Under the pieces are notes generated by a model. The model made no database searches. It had not been told where the DNA came from and saw only the letters and a list, made by a program, of their open reading frames with translations. The position numbers and the translations under genes are program-made. Positions 35,540-45,450 of a stretch of 64,000 nt of DNA are shown one piece after another. How positions within the stretch are numbered: the stretch's first letter is position 1; each line of letters opens with the position of its first letter. The stretch covers positions 88,034,981-88,098,980 of the forward strand of contig OX344762.1 in NCBI GenBank assembly GCA_947034895.1, in the 5' to 3' direction. Source of the DNA: Rhytidiadelphus loreus (taxonomy: Eukaryota > Streptophyta > Bryopsida > Hypnales > Hylocomiaceae).

Positions 35540-36121
35540 TCACTCAGCCAAGCTATTTTGATGTGGAGTATAGCCAGCGGTGAGTTGGCGTTGAATGCCG
35601 TGTGATCTGCAAAAATCAACAAAAGATTGGGAAGTATATTCGCCCCCTCGGTCACTCCGGATCGTACTAATTTTGTGTGCCGGGGTCTCAACGAGCGCCC
35701 GAAACTGTTGAAAGCAGTCTAAGGTTTGCGACTTTTCCGAGAGGAAGTATAGCCAGGTTTTACGAGAGTAGTCGTCAATGAAGGTGAGTATATAACGGCT
35801 CCCATCTCTGGATGCCACGGGCATTGGGCCACATAGATCGGTGTGAATGAGTTGTAAGATGCAAGTGGTCTTGGTTGTGCATCGCTTGGGAATGTTGTCA
35901 CGTGGTAGCTTGCCAAGCATGCAGGAATTACACACATGCTTCAAAAACGGAAATGGAGGAATTCCAGCGACAATCTGTTTAGTAGTCATGTGATATAGTC
36001 CTTGATAGTGAAAATGGCCAAGTCGTTTGTGCCAGAGTTGGATGTCCGCACTGGAGGGACGCGGATGCGGCTGGTTGGGCAGATGGCTGACGGAAACGGA
36101 GGGTTCGGAGTATTGTTGCAA
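35540..36121 (-). pseudogene. Copia GAG-pre-integrase and integrase core
   Basis: The pre-integrase zinc-binding motif is HKRLGHFHYQGLYHM...CNSCMLGK (HHCC type). It is followed by the integrase core with HTDLCGPM (first Asp), FIDDYSRKTW (second Asp) and a conserved end SDRGGEYTSQSF with the catalytic Glu downstream. A TGA at 35540-35542 replaces the usual Arg of the AERKN motif, a CGA to TGA change. A frameshift lies between this frame and the protease frame near 36000-36120. Confidence 0.92.
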
Positions 36122-36880
36122 TTGATCTCTGATCGAGCTTCCCGAAGTGTGCAGCTGGGGTGGTAAGGATCAAGGCAGTATCTTGTTGAATGACACGGTA
36201 GAGTGCATTTCGTGAGTCACCAGTGGCTATAAGAAAAATGGAGTTTGGCTGATCCTTGTCGTAAATGTGGCATTGTTTTGATGTGAAGGAGACAGTATAC
36301 CCAGCATCTGTTAGTTTCCCGACAGATAGTAGATTAGTGCGAACACCAGGGACGTAGAGAACAGGGTAGATAGTTTTTATTTCTCCTGAAAGAGTAGGAA
36401 TGTGAACATAGCCCTCAGACTCTACGGGCATGATTTGACTACCAGCAATACATATACTAGGGATGCTAGAAGTCTGCAGGTTGGTTAGAAGTTCACGGTT
36501 TCCGGTTACATGAGATGAAGCCCCGGAGTCCAAAAACCAGTCCGCCTCTGTAGGGTTGGTGGTGATACATGCGAGAAGTGTTTCCGGGGAAGTGTCGTTG
36601 TATGCAGGGAAAGATTCGATGCAGGCTAGTGCCTCCGGGGGTGGAGAATCGGATTGATAGTCTGATTGATAGTTGCATGAAAAATCCTCATCGGCTTTAG
36701 CAAGATTCACTGTGGACTGCGGAGAGCTCTGTTGCTAGGGGCGAGATGCAGGTAGCTTGCTGAGTTCGAGTTGCATTTGCTCGATGTTGTCTTCAAGAGT
36801 CGCACGTGCACACTCCCACGCGTAGTGTCCGGGTTTGCCACATTTGTGGCAGATCAAGGGACGCCGTGGTTGATTTTGCG
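35979..36880 (-). pseudogene. Copia gag zinc knuckle and aspartic protease
   Basis: The knuckle CHKCGKPGHYAWEC (CX2CX4HX4C) is encoded near 36810-36850; a stop separates it from the protease frame that starts at 36710. The protease has WFLDSGASSHVTG with the catalytic DSG. The frame continues to 35979 but leaves the true frame near 36120, where the pre-integrase begins in another frame. Confidence 0.92.
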
Positions 36881-37997
36881 CTGCTGTGGGGGAAGGGTGT
36901 CGTACGCGTAATACTGTAGTAAGCGCTCTTTACCACAACAACGTGGCAAGATGACACGGAATATCATCCCAGGGAACCCTAGAGGGTGTTCTAAATTCCG
37001 TCTAATCCGGTTTATTGTAACTAATTCAATTTTCACTCCCCAACCAGATTCTATCTCTATCCGGACTCTCTACCGGATCCGGATTATCACAAACACCAGA
37101 TCCGTAATTTTAACACACGGTTTTCAATACCTCTGTTTTACCTTCAGAGGGTCCTTACTGACTTTTCCGGAGGGGTAAGGACAACACCACTCCTTGTATC
37201 CGACAAACTCTAACTTCCTAATGACACGTACCCAAAGATCTTTCCGTCACAAACAAGGAACACACTGGCTGACCCTCACAACTTCGGATTTCTCCAGAAG
37301 CAGGTCACTCAGAATACAACCCGACTCCCCTTGCTACAACGACAAATACAAGACTTACCCGGAAACTGAGACGGGGTCCGGTACTAGCACTCCAACTTGT
37401 GTTTGCAAACTAACGGAACTTTCCGGGTGAGCGGGGGTTTTCCACAGACGGTTGCTTATCTCCGCACGGAACCCTCCCTGGCCTTCCGGACTCGCACCCA
37501 CACCACCAACGCCGGACTCCGCACAACTTCCTACACACGCTAGAACTGCTTCCCTGGACAACACACAGTTCACAGACCCGGGAAACCCTGAATCCGGACT
37601 CCTCCTTACCACCTCTCTACTCTTTAGCCACAACCTTCAAGCAAGCGCCCAAGCAACCTTAAAACTCCCAAGGAAAAGGAAACCAAGGACACACAAAGAA
37701 AACTAAGGCAATGAGTAAAAAGACAATAAAAATGCAAACATATATTTACTGCTCAAAATAAGGAATAGCAAGAAAAGGAATGAAGGACCACAAGCGGTCC
37801 CTTCCTTTTATAAGCAAAACAACATGCCGTAAAACCCGCGGAAAGTGCCACTAAACACCATCCTAAACTGCCCTAAAAGTCCGGGTGGATAAGTTAACTG
37901 AAACTTACCCCTGAAAATCCGGAATCCGGGTTCTGACTGAGACCCGGAACTCTAAGTCTAACAAAAAGATAACTAAAAACACTATCAGTCTAACTAT

Positions 37998-39908
37998 CTA
38001 CTTTCCCTTCCGCTGTTTCTTCGAACTACTGTCAAATCCTAACTGCCCCCGGGTGCTAGTCTTGCCTTGGGGTGTACGGAGGGACGCCTGGGTGATGATC
38101 GACGTCTTCCGGACCGGAGGACTGTCAGAATCCGTCTCGTCCGTATGGACGAGAGACCGGTCCGCCTTCTCCAACGACTTCGGATCCTCCTCCACTTCTG
38201 CTTCTTCTGCTTCCGCTTCCTTTGCTTCCGCCTCCTCCGATATCTCGATGGGATCCGGTGTAGGTAAGGGCATCGGTGGAGGCGGTTCGATATCCTCGAA
38301 CTGCTCCGGATGCGTCCGTGCCGGATTCTGGACAAGGTCGATCCGGGCATCCAAACTGCTCCGGACCGGCATATCCTGCCCTAGAAATCCGGATGAAGGC
38401 CCCCCTTGAGTGACAATGTGGATCAGTGACCCAAACTGACCTGTCCGTTTGATGGGCGAGATGGGAGGTTGAGTTGCCGGAGTTGCGATGACATCCGGAA
38501 CTTCCGGAAATCCCCCGAAGTCGAGTGGCTTGTTCGGATCCATGTTCGCCATCATGGACCGGAACTCCTTCAACGATGCCTCCATCCTTCTGGACATCTC
38601 CACCATCACCCGGACTATCTTCGTGTTGGTGAGGGCCGTGGACGTCTTCTACATCTCGTCATACAGTGCCGCCTTGTGGTAGAGATCCGCCGGACTGACC
38701 ATCCATTTCTGGAAGGTCTGGAACGCTTGGTATGCCTTCTGCGTCGCCCCTTGAGACTGGTACAGCTCTTCTTCCGTCCAGATCAGCTTCCCCTTAAGCG
38801 CGTCCCGTTCCGTCTTCAAGTTCCGGATTTCCGTCCTCATCTCGTTCCATTCCGACTCGGCCGGTAACGCCTTCAACGCGTCTACCAGGTTTTCCGGTTC
38901 GCACTTCACCACTTCCGCGGACCGGAGTACGATCTCCGTGAGCCTGTCGTGGTAATCCTTCGCGGTCCGGATCCACTCTTCTCCGCACTCGAAGAAGCGG
39001 GGTCCTTCCCACTCCTGTTTATCCTGGATGAGAAAGGGACCCGGGAATTTACCTCTGGCAGCCGGAAGTGTAGACTTCCGTCTTTTGCTTCCCGATGCTT
39101 GCTCCCGTTCCTCCTTCTCCCTCTGTGTCTGCTTCGGTTCCGGTTCCGGCTTCTCTTCCTTGATCTCCGGTTTGACTTCCGGCTTGGCTTCTTCCTCCTC
39201 ATCCTCAGACTCCTGCGTTTCCTGCTCCTCGTCGTCAGAGCAGTTGCATTGGAGCATGATGAGCCCGGTCTTGTAATCCGTCGCCTCGTCTTCCGTCAAC
39301 AGTTCCCGGTGCTGGTACAGGTGGAGCAAGTACGTGCTGAGCGGGTTCGGCTTGTTCTTCGCCAAGTTCCCGGTGCAGCGCCCCACCACGCTCGCCACGA
39401 TCCGGCCCCAGTTCACGACCCGGTCCTGAAATGCCCCGAAGATCGTGTTGGCCATGGTTACCGTAACCCGGGAACTCTTATCCGGGTACAGGATCGGTAG
39501 CAGAAACCGGAGCAGCCGCCTGTGTCTCTCGTCCCGGCAGTCCTTGATCGCGTAGCCCTCCTTTGCGTGTGGTGGGTTCACGAACTTGTGCTGGTGGTAC
39601 TGGTCCGTCCGGGCAGCGAATCCGCTTCCGGTTTGGGAGAACCCGTACACTTCCGCCCACAGCTCCTCCGTCCACTGGTCCGGATGCCCACGTACGGTCT
39701 GGTCGTACTGGTTCGGAGCACCTGCCGCCAACTCCCGGAGCACTTGGTCACTCTGGATGTTCCAGGGTTTCTTCAGCAGACCTGCACAACCTAAAACAAC
39801 CAAATCGTCCTCTAAATGCCGCAAGTGCAGCGGATCTTCTAGATATACTGGATTGATCTTCCGGGCCGGTACTATATACCATGTACTAACCCTTGCCATC
39901 CGTCTCAC
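37998..39908 (-). pseudogene. Long gag-like or plant-transposon ORF with one internal stop
   Basis: Two frames, 38649-39908 (419 codons) and 37998-38609, are in the same phase and separated by one TAG at 38649-38651, so the original product was about 636 residues. The N-terminal 210 residues are globular. Residues about 225-290 are a Glu/Lys-rich acidic stretch ending in a basic GSKRRK patch. Residues about 355-410 look like a coiled coil (WNEMRTEIRNLKTERDALKG). After the stop comes a Pro/Glu-rich, low-complexity tail ending KKQRKGK. The layout suggests a structural or gag-like transposon protein, but I recognise no defined family and no catalytic motif. Confidence 0.6.
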
Positions 39909-40005
39909 CTCTCCTATCGCGGTAACCCTAACTCACCACACTTTCTCTCACTATCAACCAGATGCGGAGCAACTGAAAGAGGGCGAGAAATGAGGAGGAA
40001 CTAGG

Positions 40006-40013
40006 TTTATATA
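40006..40013 (-). promoter_or_regulatory. TATA box upstream of the gag-like ORF
   Basis: TATATAAA read on the minus strand, 98 bp before the ATG at 39908, in the context TTCTATATAAACCTAG. Spacing fits a plant core promoter with a roughly 65-70 nt leader. A second TTATAAAAGG near 37803-37813 lies downstream of the ORF and could be a promoter in an LTR-like 3' region. Confidence 0.55.
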
Positions 40014-40380
40014 GAAATCCTACGCCCAACGTTCACTGTAACGGGAACGCAGGCTACGGAATGCCGTAACGTATCCCTAGTCTACCGCCGCAAGCTACTG
40101 AATTTAATGCCTGCATTCCGGGTTCCTGCGTTCCTGCTCCTGAATCCGTCCACCCGGATGTCAAGTTTCGTCATGCTTCCGTACTGGTTCCGGAACGAAG
40201 TCTAAACTAATTCTAAGTATTTATTTGTTTCCGCTAGTCTATGCCTAAACTAATTTTTTTCAAATTTGATCTATTTTAATTTTTCTTAGTCTATTAAGGT
40301 CCGTACTAAGCTATTATGGATTCCGACAAAGGGTTCCTCCGGGATCCGCTGCTAACGTTCACGAGGTCCTTGCTGTGGTC

Positions 40381-41425
40381 TCAAGGTGGTTCACGGTTAG
40401 AGCTTAAATGGGTCCGGCCGCGATGAGATCTGCCGTTGCTTCGAGAATTCCGAGTGTAGTTGACTTCTTCAGTGTGGTCTCGCTGGTGATCGTGCTTCTT
40501 GTTGTGCTCCTCCTGAAGGAGAAGACCTTCGAGCTCGGCAAATGAGACAGTGCGGTCGCGTCCCTGTTGAATCGCCTTGAAGGTACTCCAAGATCGAGGT
40601 AAGCTGTTCAACGTAGTGTTTGCGAGGTCTTTGTCTGAGATACTTATTCCAAGACTCGCGAGTTGAGTGACGATAGAATTGATCTTCTGCAAATGATGAA
40701 AGATGCTCTTTCCCTCTCTAAGTTTGAGGGAATCACTATAAGAGACCCATGTTTTTTGTGACGAGCCTTGATATTTTCTGATGCATTTTTTTTGATGTCT
40801 AAGTTGACATTTAGCTGTTTTTATGTTTTTCATGACATCCAAATGATCTAATGAACATCGTTAAAAACATAAAAATAGCTAAATGTCAACTTAGACATAA
40901 AAAAAAATGCGTCAGAAAAAATCAGGGCTCGTCACAAAAAACATGGGTTTCTTATAGTGAATGGAACTGCTCTTTGAGAGATAATCTCCGTGACATACTG
41001 CAGACTTCACACATAGTGCGAAGACCCTGCCAAATTTCAGATGGGTCTGTAAGATGAATAATCGATAAGATAATGGAATCTCGTACCAGGGATGTGATAA
41101 TCCTGCCTGCTCGGTAACGTAGATCGCGATCTGAGCGGGGTTCTTGGTTGACCGGCGTGTTCGATGTTGGTATTGCAGGCGCGTCGCGAGATTGCGCTCC
41201 TTCCACCTCGCCTGTCATGGAGGAAGACCGTGCTGCTGGTGTCGTTGAAGACGGTGTCGATGTCGCGGAGTGGTCGGGAGTGTTGGCAGGGACATCGACA
41301 GGTTCGATAAAGTGCCAGAGACCTTCTTTAAGGAGAATCATCTTCACTTTGTATCGCCAAATCACATAGTTCTGTGGACCTGCGAGTTTCATGGTCTCAG
41401 GGACTTCTCGAATACTGGGATCCAT
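40381..41425 (-). pseudogene. Copia gag, N-terminal part, interrupted by a CACTA MITE
   Basis: It starts at the ATG at 41423-41425. The motif NYVIWRYKVKMILLKEGLW matches the copia gag opening (DUF4219/UBN2 type). It is followed by a low-complexity Ser/Thr/Pro stretch, SEIWQGLRTMCE, and after the MITE KINSIVTQLASLGISISDKD and the SFAELEGLLLQEE motif. Removing 40734-40959 and one AAT joins the frames perfectly. Downstream it runs to a stop at 40381 next to the GC-rich insertion. Confidence 0.9.
40734..40959. mobile_element. 226-bp CACTA-ended foldback MITE in gag
   Basis: The ends are CACTATAAGA and TCTTATAGTG with target duplication AAT (40731-40733 and 40960-40962). The two arms are inverted copies over most of their length (CATAAAAATAGCTAAATGTC against GACATTTAGCTGTTTTTATG). 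There is no ORF: an apparent frame across it (part of 40381-40842) is read-through of the arm. Confidence 0.9.
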
Positions 41426-41856
41426 CGCGGATCGTGAAGCGGTGGCGGCGCTAGCAATACTGTGCGTGCAGCAACGGCTACCCTATCTGTAAGAAAAAAA
41501 CGACAAAGGAAAACGGTATTTCGACTTAAGGACTTGCTATCACTAGTACAAAATTCAGCGTCCAACTTCACAAAAAAGTGTTGATTCGGACAAAATAGTT
41601 TGTGTTGATTTGGACCTGTTGATTTGGACAAAAATCAACAAGTTTTTGTTGATTTGGACAAAATTCTAGCTAAAACTTGTTGATTTGGACAAAAATTGCA
41701 ACTAAAACTTGTTGATTTGTACATAATTTTCAACAAAAATTTGTTAATTTTTTTTCAATTTGTTAATTTTGAAAAAAAAAAATTTTAAAACTACCCTGCG
41801 AGTGCCCCGTGGCACCGCCACGCGGGCAGCGCCTAGGTGGCACCCCACGCGGGCGG

Positions 41857-41919
41857 GGTGCAATGGGGTTTGAACCTTGCACCCCTTGGCTAGGGGTGCA
41901 AGGTCTTATCCATTGCACC
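41857..41919 (-). other. tRNA-like module, copy 2
   Basis: Same 63-nt module as 31961-32023, inverted, with identical paired ends GGTGCAATG / CATTGCACC and the GGTTTGAACC T-arm complement. Confidence 0.55.
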
Positions 41920-41993
41920 ATGTGGAAAATTACATGACCATAATGGGAAAAAAAAGTTATTTATTTCGGTTTTCAAATTTTGGTCATTTTTGG

Positions 41994-42356
41994 TTCAATT
42001 CAGCAGACTTTGGAGGCTAATTTCTCATAGTATAGTACCTTTTTTCAAAAAACTTCAAACTAGTAAAATTTGTAAGATCAATTAAACTTTCATCTCCAAA
42101 AATCCGTTTGTGATTTTGAGTTTTCAGTAAAAAGTTATGAGCAAAATTCAGAGAGGGTTTGGAATGAAATTATTTTTTGATATTTACAAACACTCTCTCT
42201 GAATTTTGCCCATAACTTTTTATTGAAGACTCAAAATCACAAACGTATTTTTGGAGATGAAAGTTTACTTGATCTTCCAACTTTTACTAGTTTGAAGTTT
42301 TTTGAAAAAAAAGACTGTACTATGCAAAAACAGCCTCCAAAGTCTGCTGAATTGAA
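41994..42356. mobile_element. Foldback MITE nested in CACTA-like copy 2
   Basis: Counterpart of 31526-31888, with the same TTCAATTCAGCAGACTTTGG end and the same internal palindrome. Confidence 0.78.
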
Positions 42357-44399
42357 AAAAGACTGAATTGTGAGTTAAGTAGTTAATAGAAAATATTTCT
42401 ATTGCTTATACAATGTCAAACTTGGTGGTTTAAAAATTTTCCACATGAAATTTTAGTGTTAAAAACTTCAATTCAATTAAAGATATTTTAATTATTTGGC
42501 AAACATTTTACTAGGAGGTGGTTTGGACACAATTCCTATTCAAGTTTTTTGTAATGTAGAACATACAATTTGAATAGCTCTAAATTAGAATTTGGAAATT
42601 GCTCATCTAGAATTTAAATATTTAAAAAATTTTGTGTTCAAGAATTGTGTTGAAAGTTTAGAATTAAATTTTGTTTTTTTAAAAACACGCTTGATTTTCA
42701 TTTTTTTTTAAATTATTAAGTAGAAGCAAGTTCAAGATTGAAATAAAAACTAAAGCATTAATAGCTCTAAAATGGAATTGAAATACAATAATGTCAACGG
42801 TGAGATTGTTCTAAATAGGAAACTTAAAGTTAAACATTTTTTTTTGAAAAATTGTGAGAATTGCATCCAAAATTGCATCCAATAAGTTATTTTTTCAAGA
42901 AGATGTTCAAATTGCCCGTTTGGACACAAAATTGTTTTTAACTTTCATAGTACTAATCAAATGGAATGAATAAAAGCTTCACATGTAGACAAAAATATGA
43001 TTTTCAAGAAGGAAAAAATTAAAAAATTAATTTCAAATTTCTGTACATTTCTTATTCTGCCTAGTGACGTGAAATTTATGGTTAAGATGCCATAACTTTT
43101 GCTCCCAAGCACCAACTGAAATAAAATCTATATTACCACGTAGCTAATAAATTTTTCTATCTTATGAGGAGGTTTCAAAAAGTTTAACTAAAAATTAAGA
43201 TCATACAAACTTGCCCAAAATCCATTTTGTCCACCGAGGGGACAATGGTCCTTTAGGGGTCAGAAAAATTAAAATTAAAATTTAAACCTCTAAAGAACAA
43301 AGTAGAATTTTTTGACAATATTTCTAGTGTTTTTATTCATGTATTTAGGAAATGAATTCCCTTTTTATTCCTTTAAAATTTTACACAACATGTGGTGAAG
43401 GGATAGTTTGAAGGACTCACAATTTTTATAACTTTTGATTACATCATGAGAAAGTTATTGTATGATGTATAGATTTTCTAGATATGTATGCATGTTAGCC
43501 AAGTAGATTTGAATGTATTTTTCAAATAAATAGGAATTTCAAATTAGTTTCTAAAATATTAATCTTGTGAGAATTTTTGGATTGTTCTATATAGATTAGG
43601 GAGGTGAAACTCATGAAGAATTTCAATTTCCAATTTAAAGTAGAAATTGCACTGTATAGTAAATTTTAAGTTTCTTTATTGAATGCAATTTCAAATATAT
43701 ATTTTTTAAATTTCAAAAATAGGATGCAAATTTTTGACTACAACATGTACATTAGTACATTACAACCATTAGGTTTGGAAATCTTTAGTTTCATTACTAG
43801 AATTCTTTTCATTGAATGTTGTAAATCAATCTCTATTTATATCCACTTATTATTTTCTCCAAGCATGAATATAAAATATTTTTTGTTGCAATTTTTAATA
43901 TACATTCTTTAACATATTTTTTTAGCATATGATGGAAAATTACAAATTGTAGAATTGATATGTATCTAAATTTTTCAAATAAAATTTTGGAAAAATGAAA
44001 TATAATCATTTGGTATGAATGAAACATTATTTTTTTAAAATCCAAGCATCTTGATGTTGCAATTGGTGAAGTTTTTTATTTTACAATTTCAAGATGGAAA
44101 ATAGGTCAAAATAAATATAAATTAGATCATTTAGTTAAATCTATTGAAAAAATAAATATAAATGAAGATTTAAGCCTTCTTTGAAGACTAATATTTAGAA
44201 GCAATTATGGGCCTTTCATATGTTAAAAACCTTGATACAACCAAAGTTGAATTACATTATGAATTTAATTAGAACTTCAATCAAATTCAAAATATAATTG
44301 AAAATAAAATACGATTTGAACTCTAAATTCATAATTTTTGAAAAATTCTTAAAGATTTCAAAAACATTCCACAAATATTCCACAAACAACTCCAAAAAC

Positions 44400-45000
44400 A
44401 ACCTCAAAAAATCCAAATCCTCCCCCCTCCCCACACCTCCTCAAACCTCCCCAAATCAATCCAAAAACAACTCCAAAATCAATCCAAAAACAACTCCAAA
44501 ATCAACCTCAAAACAACCTCCAAATCAACCCCCCAAACAACCCCCAAATCAATCTCAAACAACCCCCAAAACAACCCCCAAATCAATCTCAAACAACCTC
44601 CAAAACAACCCCCAAACAACTCCCAAACAACTCCCAAAGAACCCCCAAACAACTCCCAAACAACCCCCCAAACAACCCCAAACAACCCCCCAAACAACCC
44701 CCAAACAACCCCCCAAACAACCCCCCAAACAACTCCCAAACAACCCCAAAACAACCTCAAAATAACCCCCAAACACCCCCCCAAACAACCTCCAAACAAC
44801 CCTCAAACAACCCTCAAACAACTCCCAAACAACCCCAAAACAACCTCAAAACAACCCCCAAAACAACCCCAAAACAACCCTAAAACAACCTCAAAACAAC
44901 CCCAAAACAACCCCAAAACAACCTCAAAACAACCCCCAAAACAACCTCAAAACAACCCTAAAACAACCCTAAAACAACCCCAACACAACCCTAAAACATT
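44400..45000 (-). repeat. Minisatellite CCCAAAACAACC inside CACTA-like copy 2
   Basis: Inverted counterpart of 28960-29460, about 100 bp longer, with a different order of CAACCCC and CAACCTC variants. The array has changed length and register since the two copies separated, while flanking sequence stayed almost identical. Confidence 0.85.
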
Positions 45001-45262
45001 GAACAAAAACATGTTGATTTGGTTGTTGCACTATTCACATGAATAAAAATTTGTTAAACCATTTTGTTAACTTGTGCTCAAATCAACAAAAAAATTTTAA
45101 CCATTGTGTTAGCTTGGGCTCAAATCAACAAAAAAATGTAAAAACGGTCAATGCAGTATTCAAATCAACAAGTTTTTGATGATTTTCTGTTGATTTGGAC
45201 ACAATTTTCTACTAGTGTATCTTTGATCTCTCAAGTGTCTAGACTTAACTTGTTTGATCTAT

Positions 45263-45279
45263 CCTGCGCTCTGATACCA
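45263..45279 (-). promoter_or_regulatory. Primer-binding site for initiator-Met tRNA
   Basis: On the minus strand, directly after the 5' LTR, the sequence is TGGTATCAGAGCGCAGG. The first 12 bases are the complement of the plant initiator methionine tRNA 3' end used by most plant copia elements. This fixes the element's orientation. Confidence 0.93.
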
Positions 45280-45450
45280 TGTTGACACAAGCATTGAGTT
45301 ACAGACTCAAGGGATCGATTAATATAATTAGATGGAATTACAAACGGGGGCCGAAGTATTTGTACAGGTGCTTAACCCTAATGGAATGTAAAGGTACCAG
45401 ATGAAGGTACAGTAATGGATGAAAACCTAGATTCTACGATTGTAACAACA
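45280..45450 (-). repeat. Copia 5' LTR (171 bp)
   Basis: Partner of 27166-27337, with three substitutions and a one-base indel. The target duplication CCATG follows at 45451-45455. Confidence 0.92.

Larger units (their letters stand above)
36932..40379 (-). mobile_element. 3.4 kb GC-rich insertion in copia gag, class unknown
   Basis: It lies between the N-terminal gag frame (ends at 40381) and the zinc knuckle. Weak terminal inverted repeats are visible: ACCACAACAA at 36932-36941 against the inverse TTGCTGTGGT at 40370-40379, then ATCCCAGGGAACCCT against ATCCCGGAGGAACCCT further in. I found no direct-repeat LTRs and no clear target duplication, so the exact edges are uncertain by some tens of bases. 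CCGG and TCCGG are greatly over-represented throughout, in coding and non-coding parts. It carries one long broken ORF with a TATA box. Confidence 0.6.
41541..45217 (+). mobile_element. 3.6 kb CACTA-ended non-autonomous element, copy 2
   Basis: It begins CACTAGTACAAAATTC and ends CAATTTTCTACTAGTG, with target duplication TAT at 41538-41540 and 45218-45220. It is the inverted partner of 28744-32322, about 100 bp longer, mostly through minisatellite length differences. It sits in the copia leader between the primer-binding site and the gag ATG. Together the two copies make 3.6 kb inverted arms around 9.2 kb of DNA. Confidence 0.9.
27166..45450 (-). mobile_element. Ty1/copia LTR retrotransposon with at least five nested insertions
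   Basis: LTRs at 27166-27337 and 45280-45450 start and end TGTTG...CAACA and differ by three substitutions and one indel. The element reads right to left: 5' LTR, initiator-Met tRNA primer site, gag, zinc knuckle, protease, integrase, reverse transcriptase, RNase H, polypurine tract, 3' LTR. That order (integrase before RT) defines Ty1/copia. The total span is 18.3 kb. Removing the insertions at 28744-32322, 32697-34377, about 36932-40379, 40734-40959 and 41541-45217 leaves about 5.6 kb, a usual copia size. Coding is broken by insertions, a frameshift near 36120 and stop codons, so this copy cannot move on its own. Confidence 0.93.

Noticed and set aside
38949..39993. Plus-strand frames of 90-183 codons across 38.0-40.0 kb
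   Set aside because: They are antisense shadows of the GC-rich minus-strand ORF, with no domain and no conserved start.
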